Shown here piece by piece: positions 1 to 10,645 of a DNA stretch of 64,000 nucleotides. This DNA is from Cristatella mucedo (lineage: Eukaryota > Bryozoa > Phylactolaemata > Cristatellidae). A model generated the notes under the pieces. The model ran no database searches. It was not told the DNA's origin and saw only the letters and a list, made by a program, of their open reading frames with translations. Positions within the stretch are counted from its first letter, which is position 1. Every line of letters begins with the position of its first letter. The stretch is taken from positions 5,226,001 to 5,290,000 of the forward strand of contig WPIO01000012.1 in the NCBI GenBank assembly GCA_009760855.2, written 5' to 3'. Both the position numbers and the translations under genes were made by a program.

Positions 1-1262
1 ATGAGGTATTTCTAGACTGTTGGATTCCGAGAAGCAGGTGGTATGATGCTTGGCCTGATGGGGCAGTATATCTGACAGATAGGCTTGAGCCACAAAATGA
101 AGTGACCTAAAAGTAAGCGACAAAACCTTGAAGTCAATCCGTTGCTTGACTGGTAGCCAGTGCAGGTCGGCGAGAAGTGGTGTAATGTGGCAACTGCGAC
201 GCTCACGACAGACAAGCCTAGCTGCAGAGTTTGCACAAGCTGCAATCGCCTGATCGCACATGCTGATAGGCCAGTAAGCAGTGAGTTGCAGAAGTCGAGA
301 CAGGATGTCACGAATGCATGAACTAACTTGGACGTTGTATCTTTATCTAAACAAGCCCGAATTTTAGCAATGTTGTGAAGCTGAAAATAGGCAGATTTGA
401 CTGTGGAGCTGATATGGTCGTCTAATGAGAGGTCGCTTTGGAACATGACACCTAGATTCCGAGCTGATTCGACAGGAGATATGCTGGCAGAGCCAATTTT
501 GAGAGTCAACCTTTCCAATCTCTGGATCACACTGGGTTTGCCCATAACTAGTAAGTTAGTTTTATCATCGTTAAGTTTTAGAAAATTGGCTGCCATCCAT
601 GTGCGGATGTCATCAATACATGCAGCAAGTGAGTTGAGAGAATTTGAGGTGCTCGAAGGCTGGGAGGGATCAAAGCAAAGGTACAACTGAGTGTCATCCG
701 CATAAAAGTGAAAACCTAGATTGTGCTTGGCAATCACATCAGCAAGAGGCAGAGTATAAACCGTGAAAAGAACCGGACCTAGCACGGATCCCTGAGGTAC
801 CCCATAATATTTCAGAGGTACCTCGGATGATCTTTGTCCATTCACGTCAATACTCTGGAGTCTCCCACTGAGATAGGACCTGAACCATTGCAGAGCAGTG
901 CCAGTGATGCCCAGGTGAGATGAGAGGCGTTCTAGAAGAACTTTGTGATCGATAGTATCAACAGCTCCCGAAAGATCAAGCAAAACAAGCAGAGACACTC
1001 TACCTATGTCTGCATTTCTAAGTAGGTCGCTGTATACCCTAAGCAATGCTGACTCGGTGGAGTGATTAGCTCTAAAGCCAGACTGGAACTTACTAGCAAG
1101 GTTTGAAGTTTCGACATATGAGTTCAGCTGGTCTGCCACGACCCGTTCCAGTGTCTTTGATCGAAATGGTAGAAGGGAGACTGGGCGGTAGTTGCCCAAG
1201 TGCTCTTGATTTAGTGGCGCTTATTTGAGAAGTGGCCTGACTACAGCTTATCCTGGTGGTGG
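1..1262 (-). mobile_element. LINE family 1 (CR1/L2-like) reverse transcriptase, truncated relic
   Basis: Read on the minus strand, this encodes most of a non-LTR reverse transcriptase. Visible are the NYRPVSLLP fingers motif near 1195, palm motif A with the Asp changed in context (LLDLSGAVDTIDH), motif B (GVPQGSVLGPVLF), the catalytic [10 protein letters not shown] motif, and the thumb region ([11 protein letters not shown]). Frame is lost near the C-terminus around 215-240, consistent with a one-base deletion, and an in-frame stop lies just upstream of NYRPVS. The copy is 5' truncated and its 3' tail runs off the left edge of the window. Further copies at 7341, 17318, 21886, 51063 and elsewhere show the family is high-copy. 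It is non-functional. The choice between CR1, L2 and a related clade is inference. Confidence 0.9.
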
Positions 1263-1267
1263 AGTAA

Positions 1268-1314
1268 ATTCGATAGGTAGACTGGAGTCAAAGAATGAAG
1301 GGACCTAAAAGTGA
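1268..1314 (-). repeat. Short detached LINE family 1 fragment
   Basis: The stretch gataggtagactggagtc and what follows (gaatgaagggacctaaaagtg) matches the part of the LINE found at 51560-51590 and 22310-22350. It lies just outside the main relic and out of order with it, so it marks a rearranged or second insertion. Confidence 0.55.
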
Positions 1315-2331
1315 ATAACTAAACAAGTTTCTTGTATCCTCATTCAATTTGAGTATTGACAAAATTTACTCAAGTTATCATGGTCAAGTTTTGACTTCTT
1401 AAGAAGTTTTCTGACGGCAGCCATCTTTAGGATCCAGGGACAAAACACGAGTATGTGGCTTCAAGGGATGCTTAAGAGATAACCTGCCCGTCATACAGCC
1501 ATTTGTCGAATATTCCTTCCTTTCTACTTAGTATTGCAAATTAGGGGCTTCAACATCAACTGACGCTACAATTAGTACTCTTTAAAAACATATTGACCTG
1601 CTTTCGAAAAGTGTTACCGAGCCAGGCCGTATGGCGTTACGAGTAACGTTGTGTGGATAGGACGATTTTTTGGGAGCTTTCTTCAAATTTTGCCCATCAT
1701 CACGCTGACGTAGCTTCTTTTGTAGTCAATGGCATCGACCTCAAGCCGTGTTTCAAAATCAATTGTTTAAGGCCGCTTACCAGATAGGTGAGAAAAATAA
1801 GCGATAGTGAAAGTTTTGGAATGATGCTTCGCTTCGGTCAGTCGATTTCTTTGGCGCTTTCGGCGCTTTAACTTTCAGCAATCGAATTCGCGTCACCGTC
1901 AGCCGGACTAGTAACCAGAGAACGAGACAGGATGCGTGGTGCCTGCAGACGCGATCCAGTTGACAGCATCGCCTCTCGCCGAAGAGCCCAATTGACGCGC
2001 ACGGGAACAGGAGCAATGCGAGTGTATTGCGAAATAGTGGAGCGAGGACCGTAAATTGCCCTCAACAATCATAGGCAACAGCCAACGAGTCTCTCTTTCG
2101 ACATAGTAGGTTAGCAGAGGAAGCAGCAGCCATTCGCAGCGGCGAGTGCCGAGCGCACAGAGCTGGAGAGCTCTCGGAGCGCTCGCTTGAAGGTCAGACT
2201 ACGCAGACGCAAGAACCGCCCGCAGCGACCCCACCCCGGCAGAGAGAACGTCAGAGACGCCGACGATCGATCGCCCGGCCGGCTGTGCGGAACATCCAAC
2301 GTGCAACCGCTGAGGGAGGGGTGCGGCCCTT
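1315..2331. other. No gene recognised
   Basis: Mixed-composition DNA with only short open frames and no recognised motif. From about 1790 CpG frequency rises towards the GC-rich island at 2100-2700. Confidence 0.4.
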
Positions 2332-2604
2332 CATCAGACGGCGTGGCCGGCGCTGCCGACGTTGTGGCGCCAGTCTGCGTCGCACATCGAAGGCCGCAGT
2401 TTCTCTAGAAAGTCCTCTTCGTCGTCGGTCTCCTGCGATTCGAGGACGGGCGGCGCATCGTCGGGCTCGGACCAGGCGAGGCTGTCGTCAATTTCCAGCC
2501 ACGGAATCGGAGAGATTGCGTGCTCGTCGATAACGATCCGGAATTGCTCCTCTGAAACGACGACAGTGAGTTCGTGCAATTTAGATGCCGCCGCGACCGT
2601 GCTC
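2332..2604 (-). CDS. Possible terminal coding exon of an acidic protein
   Basis: On the minus strand a pyrimidine-rich tract (ccctttcttattttcg) is followed by a ctag acceptor near 2605. About 90 open codons then end in a TGA just below 2335. The reading is strongly acidic, with runs such as EIDDSLAWSEPDD and ETDDEEDFLEKL, and uses varied amino acids rather than the Arg/Ser/Pro-rich bias of the competing frames in this GC-rich island. No ATG starts it, so it would be an internal or last exon whose upstream exons lie at higher coordinates. I do not recognise the family. The overlapping plus-strand frames look like compositional shadows. No poly(A) signal was found close downstream. Confidence 0.3.
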
Positions 2605-3945
2605 TAGTCCCGAAAACGAAAATAAGAAAGGGTGCAGACACTGTCTGCAGTCGAGCGCGCGGTTCGCTTCTAAATGCGGCAGTCACTGGTCAACTGACTC
2701 GTCTCGCGGGTACTAGCCTAGCTGGCCGCTGTATGAACGTTATCCAGGGTATTCAGAATGAACTGCAGTCAAGCAGGGCGTGCCGAACCTTCCTCACGCT
2801 TTTAGGCAGCCAATCATAACGGCCTGAAAGGGGTACGCTCCGGCCGCTGCCTCGTGACGCGTCCTTTCTTTCCTGAGTAGTAGGCTTGAGTACACCCCCA
2901 GGCCCTATTATACCCTGGGTTAAAACGGCTAGGGCCACTATATACCCCAAAGGTATATTATGGCATAGGCCACTGTATACCTGTCCAGGTCAAATAAAAT
3001 TCCGTCATATCAATAGTTGCGAGCGAAACGCGCACGAATCGTTCCGCGATGGCTAACCAATCCGCTCCGAAGTCGACCCTGGCATCTCACTCTCTGCTCT
3101 CCACTGTTCTTTTTTTTAAGGCACTCACTACTTCGATCTCTCTCCTACCTCTACTTTTCTACAGACTGTTTCTATAGCCGGAATTTCAGCAACCGTATTC
3201 TCACCAAAAGCCCCCAGGCTCCGAGTACGCTGTAGAGAACTCTCCAGCGTTGCAATTCGCCTAGTCAATGAGACTCTTAGCCGCCACAGACTGCGAAACA
3301 TGCACATACTGCGTGATTCTGAGCGGACCTCAATTTAATGATGAATCTTGAAAACACAGGATTCACTTTCCGGTGGCTGTAAGGGCGGGCGCCCATGTCA
3401 CTCTGCCGGTGCGGAATTCTCGCTGTTCGGCTTTAAAATCCGCATGACCACTATTGGTTTTCAAATTAGTCTTTTGACCCAAGTCAAATTTATCGGCTTG
3501 AAAATTTGACTCGAAAGTGTACCGTATTTCAAACTGAAGACCGTCGGCGATCGGTCTTTCTGAGCAGAAGGACCGAGGCTGCTGGAGTTCGCTGCTTCCA
3601 CATTCTCGCCGGCGCCTAGCCTGTAACAACGCCGCTCCGGCACTCATAATGACGACGGTAAGTTCACGCTTTGGCAGCGGCTGGGGCGTAGAGTGACGTT
3701 AGCAGGAGGAAGGGCGGGGAGTATAGACTAGTGTCTGAGGAGCAGTTAATTGAGTACGGTCGCTGGCTGTCTGCTGCCTCGGCCTCAGTGTCGATCATTG
3801 GTACGATTGCTGCGTCGCAGGACCTCCTCACGCCGATGCTTTCTTAATTACCTCAATTTAAACTTGCCACGAGCAAGGGCGTGCCACTTGTATACAAAGC
3901 AAGATGATCGTGCCATGCCACGCACCTCTTAAACAACTCGACCGG
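2605..3945. other. Intergenic; degenerate TATACCC repeat at 2893-2990
   Basis: No gene recognised. At 2893-2990 three imperfect units of about 35 bp occur, each with a TATACC core and an AGGCCA-type end. They resemble the units inside the large inverted repeat at 4375-4500 and 6890-7020. Confidence 0.35.
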
Positions 3946-4235
3946 CCACCTATTGAAAAGCAGAACGCACACTTCTGACTCATTCAAGGCGAGAAATTAC
4001 TTAGCGCTCTCCTGCCTATCTACGCTATTAACCAACTTTGTACCTGATCGTGTATTCAGATCATCCGATTCTCCTACCGTGTCTGTCCCACTTTTTAAAC
4101 TGAAGCCTGTAAGCGCTCGTTGCTTTTGCCCGTTAGCACCTAGAGAGTGGAATTTCCTTCAAAACTCTCTTCATGCAGATGCGTTAGCCTTTAATGATAC
4201 CACTTCTGGCACGTCATTTATACGCTTTTAGATAT
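3946..4235 (+). mobile_element. Old LINE 3' coding fragment (RT C-terminus)
   Basis: The plus-strand reading contains RVFRSSDSPTVSVP and APREWNFLQNSL, the typical C-terminal tail of CR1/jockey-type ORF2 (compare APRLWNSLP in the LINE at 44500). It crosses the left boundary of the inverted repeat at about 4075, which shows the left arm is the original copy. Confidence 0.6.
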
Positions 4236-5870
4236 CGGTGCAAGTTATTTGCTGGATATCAGCGGAAAGTTTTTACGAATGTTTTGTTTGGCTCATTGCC
4301 ACTGAACAATCAACAATTATTAAAAAAAGTATAGTAAACATTTCGTGCTCTGCCCAATCTTTCAGACGGGGTATATTCTGGTCTGGAAGGGTACAGTTTG
4401 GCTTAGCCTATTTTACACTTCGAATATAAATTAGCCCCTGGCTGTTTTAACCCTGGGTTATACGGTGGCCTAGGCCACTTTCACCCCGGGGATACTCTGG
4501 GCGGGGAATAGGCTTGCCTGTTACACCGGGTTGATCGGCTAGGAAGAGATCGGGAGGGACCGTCTACGTATCCGGTGGTATGCCCGCGCGGACTACTTCA
4601 GGACGTCTGCCGGCTGCTGCTGAATGTGGACTTGGGATGGACCTGATTTAAATGGTGCCAGGAGACAGCACATTTGCAAAACAATAACAGGAACAGCAAG
4701 GCTAGTTCATTGCAATTCGTGGATGCTGACGTTTATGTGGACATGCGGCAGGAAACCGCAGGATGCCATCGTCATTGGGATGAAAAGAAAAATGCACCTG
4801 TCCCTGCGTCGTTATGACGAAAGGAGAAGTGCATTAGCCCGTCATTTTGACAAAAGAACAAGTGCGCTTGCCAGTTTTGGTGCTGCAGCTTAATTGTACC
4901 TAGGCTGGGTTCGGTTGTCAGGGAGTGGACGGCTAAAGTGAGGGTTAGGGTCACCGGCTAGGCCGGGGTCGGACCCTACGGCATGGCCGGATGTATGCGG
5001 TGACGTGAGGTCACCGGGGCTCTTGGGTACGGGAAGTTGGCCAAGTAAGTCGTGGCGTTGGAGGCTCCCGGTCTCGCCGAGTTATGCACCTGGATTCGTG
5101 CAGGCGTGCTCCGGCGATGCTGCCACGCACGCAAGGGAACGAGTACTCAAGGCCCGAGCGGAGCTGGATAGCTCGCTCGTTGTTGACTTGCTTATACCGC
5201 GTCCCCCGTGTAGAGTGTTCGTGACCCCCCCCCGTGTGTTGGCGTCTTTCGGTGGAAGCTTACGACTGTGGTAGTTGTCGACTCGGACTAGCCAGCAGTT
5301 ACTCAGCCAGCCGGGTTTTTGGACGGCGTACGCTCGTACTGTTGGATTCGGAGTCGGTACAACGACAGGACTGCAGAAGCCGACTGACCCCAACTAACAC
5401 GTTTGTTCGCGCTTGCTGCGTCATCTTGCGCCCCCGTAGTGTATAATGTATAGGACCATCCCTGTAGACTTGTTTAGTTCACCCGTTGTTGTTGGCGCAT
5501 GCGTTATAAAGATGTTTAACCTGACGGCTGCTCGTCTTACCCTAGCTCGGCGGCATGGCGAGCGGCGGCGTGACCGGAGTATGGCGGGGTTTGGCGGGAA
5601 TTAGCCTCTGACCCCTGGAACCCGGTTACATAATGAAGGCAATACGGCGATGATGACGTTGTAATTCATAATGTAAATGATATCGGCGAGCAAATAATTA
5701 CGCTAGGTAACCGTGTCAATTTTGTGCACGTGGACACAAAGTGTTTTGCTTAACCATTACCCCTCAAATAAACAGAGAATGCCCGTTTTTCCACAAAACT
5801 TTGCTTCTGTGGTCAGGACATAGATATTTTAAAGTCCTCCTGTTTTTTCTGTCCCGAATTGTGCTGATGC
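4075..5870. repeat. Left arm of large inverted repeat
   Basis: Excluding the solo LTR at 4895-5630, this arm aligns in reverse complement with 6252-7309 at about 98% identity. For example, only five differences were counted over roughly 275 bp at 4621-4894. Both arms contain an 89-codon frame starting MWTWDGPDLNG. All five differences in it change the amino acid, so there is no sign of purifying selection and I do not call it a gene. Outer homology stops at taccgt (4075) and inner homology near 5870. Confidence 0.92.
4895..5630. mobile_element. Solo LTR (736 bp) with TAAT target duplication
   Basis: The insert begins TGTACCTAGG and ends CCCGGTTACA, the TG...CA ends of an LTR. It is flanked by TAAT at 4891-4894 and 5631-5634. 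The homologous inverted-repeat arm reads straight through at 6490-6493 with a single TAAT and no insert, so this is a true insertion. No retroviral coding sequence is present, so it is a solo LTR left by recombination between the two LTRs of a full element. A TATAAAG near 5504 could be its TATA box. A 4-bp duplication fits several LTR-retrotransposon classes, so the superfamily is undecided. Confidence 0.88.
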
Positions 5871-6251
5871 CAGTTTCGCATGTATGGCACGCTTTGTGTC
5901 CCTGACCAGAGAGGGTTAGGCGGACGTGGTATTATAAAGTAGTATCAATGGAAGTGTAATGGTACAGGTGCCTTAAGATAACCTTATAGTTAGTGTTATT
6001 GCGTAGTGATAGGATAATAAATTGCCATATCTTATTGGCATGGCATCCCAGCATGCCAGTTGCTTCCACCCAGCAGGGGAAACAAGACTATCCCGGGCAC
6101 CTCATTCTACATGCGATCACTGCAAGAGAAATCCTGAAAGTAATGCGAACAATTTTCGCTCCCTAGCTGCAGTTTCTTGTACAATATTAGGTAGTGTGCG
6201 GAATATCACTTTTTAATTTTTTAATATTTATTTCTGGCATGTTTTCAGAGT
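5871..6251. other. Spacer between the inverted-repeat arms
   Basis: 381 bp of sequence unique within the window. It contains only a short open frame and no recognised feature. Confidence 0.6.
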
Positions 6252-7309
6252 GGCACCAGCACAGTTCGGGACAGAAAAAACAGGAGGACTTTAAAATATC
6301 AATTTCCTGACCACAGAAGCAAAGTTTTTGTGGAAAAACGGGCATTCTCTGTTTATTTGAGGGGTAATGGTTAAGCAAAACACTTTGTGTCCACGTGCAC
6401 AAAATTGACACGGTTACCTAGCGTAATTATTTGCTCGCCGATATCATTTACATTATGAATTACAACGCCATCATCGCCGTATTGCCTTCATTAAGCTGCA
6501 GCACCAAAACTGGCAAGCGAACTTGTTCTTTTGTCAAAATGACGGACTAATGCACTTCTCCTTTCGTCATAACGACGCAGGGACAGGTACATTTTTCTTT
6601 TCATCCCAATGACGAAGGCATCCTGCGGTTTCCTGCCGCATGTCCACATAAACGTCAGCATCCACGAATTGCAACGAACTAGCCTTGCTGTTCCTGTTAT
6701 TGTTTTGCAAATGTGCTGTCTCCTGGCACCATTTAAATCAGGTCCATCCCAAGTCCACATTCAGCAGCAGCCGGCAGACGTCCTGAAGTAGTCCTCGCGG
6801 GCATACCACCGGATACGTAGACGGTCCCTCCCGATCTCTTCCTAGCCGATCAACCCGGTGTAACAGGCAAGCCTATTCCCCGCCCAGAGTATCCCCGGGA
6901 TGAAAGTGGCCTAGGCCACCGTATAACCCAGGGTTAAAACAGCTTGGGGCTAATTTATATTCGAAGTGTAAAATAGGCTAAGCCAAAGTGTACCCTTCCA
7001 GACCAGAGTATACCCCGTCTGAAAGATTGGGCAGAGCACGAAATGTTTACTATACTTTTTTTAATAATTGTTGATTGTTCAGTGGCAATGAGCCAAACAA
7101 AACATTCGTAAAAACTTTCCGCTGATATCCAGCAAATAACTTGCACCGATATCTAAAAGCGTATAAATGACGTGCCAGAAGTGGTATCATTAAAGGCTAA
7201 CGCATCTGCATGAAGAGAGTTTTGAAGGAAATTCCACTCTCTAGGTGCTAACGGGCAAAAGCAACGAGCGCTTACAGGCTTCAGTTTAAAAAGTGGGACA
7301 GTCACGGTA
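6252..7309. repeat. Right arm of large inverted repeat
   Basis: Reverse-complement partner of 4075-5870 without the LTR. It holds the empty LTR target site at 6490-6493. LINE C-terminal homology is cut off at its outer end (7309), so this arm is the derived, inverted copy. Confidence 0.92.
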
Positions 7310-7340
7310 TGGCTAAGAGGTCATTGGAGACTTTATAATG

Positions 7341-8255
7341 GTGTCACCAGCCCTTCAGCACGTCGATTGATGACATCCGAACATGGATGGCAGCAAACTT
7401 TCTTAAATTGAATAAAGATTAAACCAACTTACTAGTTAGTTATGGGCAAACCGAGTGTAATTCAGAAATTGGAAAGGTTAATGCTCAAAATTGACTCTGC
7501 CAGCAGATCTCCTGTTGAATGTGCACGAAATCTAGACGTCATGTTCCAAGTGACTTTTCAAAAGACGACCACATCAGCTCCACAGTTAAGTCTGCCTACT
7601 TACAGCTACATATCACTACTGAAATTCGGGCTTGTTTAGACGGATACCACATCTAAATGGGTCCATGCATTTGTGCCATCCCGTTCCGACTTTTGTAGCT
7701 CAGTGGTTGCTGGTCTACCGGCATGTGCACTCAGGCGCTTACAGCTTGTGCAAAGCTCTGCAGCCAGGCCAGTCTGTCGTGAGCGTTGCAGTTGCTACAT
7801 CACACCACTTCTCGTTTACCTGCACTGGCTCCCAGTCATGCAACGCATCGACTTCTAGGGATTTCCACTCACTTTTAGGTCGATTCATTCTTTGGCTCCA
7901 GCCTACCTATCAGATCTACTCCCCTACCAGGATAAGCATGGTACCAAACGCTTTTCGGAATCAAACTGTTTACCCATACCTCGTACAAATCTCAAATCCT
8001 TGGAGACCGTGCTTTTAGTTCATATGCTCCCGAAGCCTGGAACTCACTCCCGACTGGTATCTCGACATCTCCTGACTTGACCACGTTTAAAAAGAATCTA
8101 AAAACGCATCTATTTATTACAGTATTCAGTGGGTCCCTGTGATTCGTTCTTTATGTGCTTATGTGTGTTGACACTGTGCGTGTTGCCACTAGCAAAACTT
8201 GCATGCTGAACCTGTGCATGTCACCTCTAACCATTTTATTCTTGTTTCTTGTACT
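7341..8255 (+). mobile_element. LINE family 1, 3' half, heavily mutated
   Basis: Plus-strand copy starting at the DDIRTWMAANFLKLN region and continuing through MGKPSVIQKLERL, the thumb and C-terminal region, and on to the tgcatgctgaacctgtgcatgtcacc 3' UTR. Frame changes around 7435, 7640 and 7860 break the reading. The usual 3' end is missing and is replaced by a GA array. Confidence 0.88.
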
Positions 8256-8304
8256 ACCGCTAGTCGTTCGATCGTGCCTCTTTAGCAGCAAGTGCGAGGT
8301 GCCT

Positions 8305-8305
<1 letters not shown>

Positions 8306-8397
<92 letters not shown>
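8306..8397. repeat. (GA)n microsatellite
   Basis: 92 bp of uninterrupted AG dinucleotide. Confidence 0.98.
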
Positions 8398-8401
<4 letters not shown>

Positions 8402-8884
8402 AGTTCTCTGAGGCTGCTATGTCAAACGCAATATTATTGTTATTATTGTCATGCCTGATGAGCCTCTACAGTGTTTTCACAAAATATTCTTGCTTTCTTT
8501 ACCTATGAGACAGCCTTGACATTAATGCGAACTATGACCAAAAGGACTTGCAGGGAGTTCTCTGCTGGGAAGATCAATACCACACTGGAACTGCTGGTAG
8601 GCCCTCGGAAGGTTTTGATATCACCTCTACACTTGAAGTTAGAACTTACAAAGCAAGTTGTTACGGCTTTCGAAAATGAGTTAGCAGCGTTCAAGTACTT
8701 CTACCGCACTTGTCGGTGGCAACGGTCAAAGCTCGGAGCTTCGATGACAGATAAAGTAGATCATAGAGTGTGGCGGCAAATTCATCTAGAAGCTTAATAG
8801 GACGAAGAGATTGGCTCATGGCTTCCTGTGAAATCACAAAACTGAAAGCTGTGAGCAGCTGGTTCAGGCTCTCATATATAATGT

Positions 8885-8885
<1 letters not shown>
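8398..8885. other. No gene recognised
   Basis: Unique sequence with short open frames on both strands. None shows a known motif. Confidence 0.4.
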
Positions 8886-8947
<62 letters not shown>

Positions 8948-9026
8948 AATATAATGTATAACAATATAATAATAATATACAATAATGTAGTAATAATAAT
9001 ATACAATAATAATATATAATATATAT

Positions 9027-9070
<44 letters not shown>

Positions 9071-9089
9071 TATTATTTTATATTATATA

Positions 9090-9120
<31 letters not shown>
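8886..9120. repeat. (TA)n and TA-rich microsatellite cluster
   Basis: Two TA arrays (8886-8944 and about 9026-9120) are separated by TAA/ATA-rich sequence. Confidence 0.95.
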
Positions 9121-9800
9121 ATGAGCAATGCCAAAATGGGGAGCATAATGTCCCTCAAAGTCAAAATTCTTTATAATTAAATAGTTATTAAATAAAACTT
9201 ATAAAATTAAATAAACAGTATAGAATAATTCGAGGAGAACACGCGAGCAACACTCAGAGAAGCAAGGCGAACGCTTTTACCAAGTAAAATCAAACATCGT
9301 TGCCGAGGAATGGACTTCAAACATCGTTGGACTATGGGGGACTATGTTTGGGAAATTCATCGCGAAAGAGGTTTGCAGTATTGCCACAAATGTAGAACGT
9401 CTATTCATTTCTGATAATTTTAAGAGGTCGTTTTTTGACGATGTCAAAGTAAATACACTTAAAATTCGTCGTTTCTTTTTAAACGTTGATTGTTATCATT
9501 TGCTAGTCTGTCTGACTAAATGTGAACCTCTAGATGCGAATTTTTGTAGCTCCCTCACCGAATATGGGATAGTTTCAGCTTAACCAGTGTCTCAGTAAAA
9601 ATAAAACAATGTTTTTAGTTTCTGATTGCCATACGTCTGGCGCGTAGGGGATTAGGAAATAGCTAATAACTTAACAATGGCCAAAAGTGGGTTACACGAT
9701 GTTATTGAAATGCAAGAGAAACTTTGAGAGATCAGTCCGAATGTACTCGCTACATATAGTCTCCACCTACTGGTTCATATGCGAGTGTCCACAACCCTGC
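9121..9800. other. No gene recognised
   Basis: AT-rich DNA. A plus-strand frame at 9344-9583 has ordinary composition but no recognised motif or convincing splice sites. Confidence 0.4.
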
Positions 9801-10577
9801 GTCTCATTTCCTTATCGACATACCTGGTTCTGCTTGCATGCTCACATCACTTTTCATTGCTGAACGGAGCTGACTTAGTTCTTGAAGGTACGAATCTTGC
9901 CTCGTGTTCGCCTCAGGTATGTACGGACACGTTGGATAAGCCGGCTTGGCTGCATGCCAGCACGCCGATGCTGCAGATGACGAAGACGACGAAGCAGTTG
10001 CGTTCATTACTGGCGCTATTGCCACAGTCGGAGTCGTAGCAGTTATTGGCTGGTGGTTGAACACTGGCGGAAGTGGTGCCGGCGTGATAGCGTGCTGCGG
10101 ATGTAGTGCATGCATCTGAGCCGGCTGATCCGTTTGATGACCGGCGAGGCCACCGCAGGGACACTTCCCGCAACGCCAATCTCGTACTGCACACGGGCCG
10201 TCTTGCCGGCCTGTCATTATTACGTCGGCTAGCTCAAAAAAGTGAGGAAGCATCTGCGCTCCCGTATGAATGGAAGGCGGCGGCGCCACGTGTGGCTGCA
10301 CCACGTGGCTACACGTGTGCCACATCGGGTGCAAGGCTGGCTGCAAGGGAAACCGTTGCTTCGCGGCGGCGGCGGCTTTCGCTCTTCGTCTGATGCTCTG
10401 CTTTGGCGGCTTCACGGGACGCTGCTGCTGCTGCTGCAGCTGCTGCTGCTGGTAGCGCCCAGCGGCGCAGTAGCCCGACGCGCAGCCGCAGGGCTGGTGC
10501 CCATAGTAAGGGCTATAGGGTAGGAAGCCTCCAGCCGCCACCAAGCGCCGTCCGTCAGCTGATCCTTGCAGAAGCAT
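9801..10577 (-). CDS. Gln/His/Pro-rich protein, probable single or last coding exon
   Basis: A 257-codon minus-strand frame runs from an ATG at 10577 to a stop at about 9801. It stays open upstream to a possible tag acceptor near 10645, so the ATG may be internal. Features in order are a Tyr/Gly/Cys-rich N-terminus, a polyglutamine stretch at residues about 44-54, a basic segment with SIRRRAK near residues 60-68, His/Pro-rich sequence, a Cys cluster (CAVRDWRCGKCPCGG) near residues 130-145, polyserine near 196-201, and an EANTRQDSYLQELSQ helix-like end. Low complexity of this kind is typical of transcriptional regulators, but I do not recognise the family. Competing plus-strand frames are shadows of the CAG and GCC repeats. 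Confidence 0.5.
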
Positions 10578-10645
10578 CGCTGGATTGAAGAGCGAATGCG
10601 ACGGAACGAGTGACGAGCTGCTCTTTGCCTACAAGATACTCGAAC

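Noticed and set aside
2187-2690. Several overlapping Arg/Ser/Pro-rich frames on both strands
   Set aside because: Shadows of a GC-rich island. Only the acidic minus-strand reading has a plausible acceptor and composition.
4624-4893. 89-codon frame conserved in both inverted-repeat arms as a gene
   Set aside because: All five differences between the arms change the amino acid, so the frame shows no constraint. Conservation is explained by the recent duplication.
5005-5446. Frames inside the solo LTR
   Set aside because: They lie wholly within the LTR and match no retroelement protein.
8155-8508. Long frame across the GA array
   Set aside because: It is open only because of the Arg/Glu-coding dinucleotide repeat.
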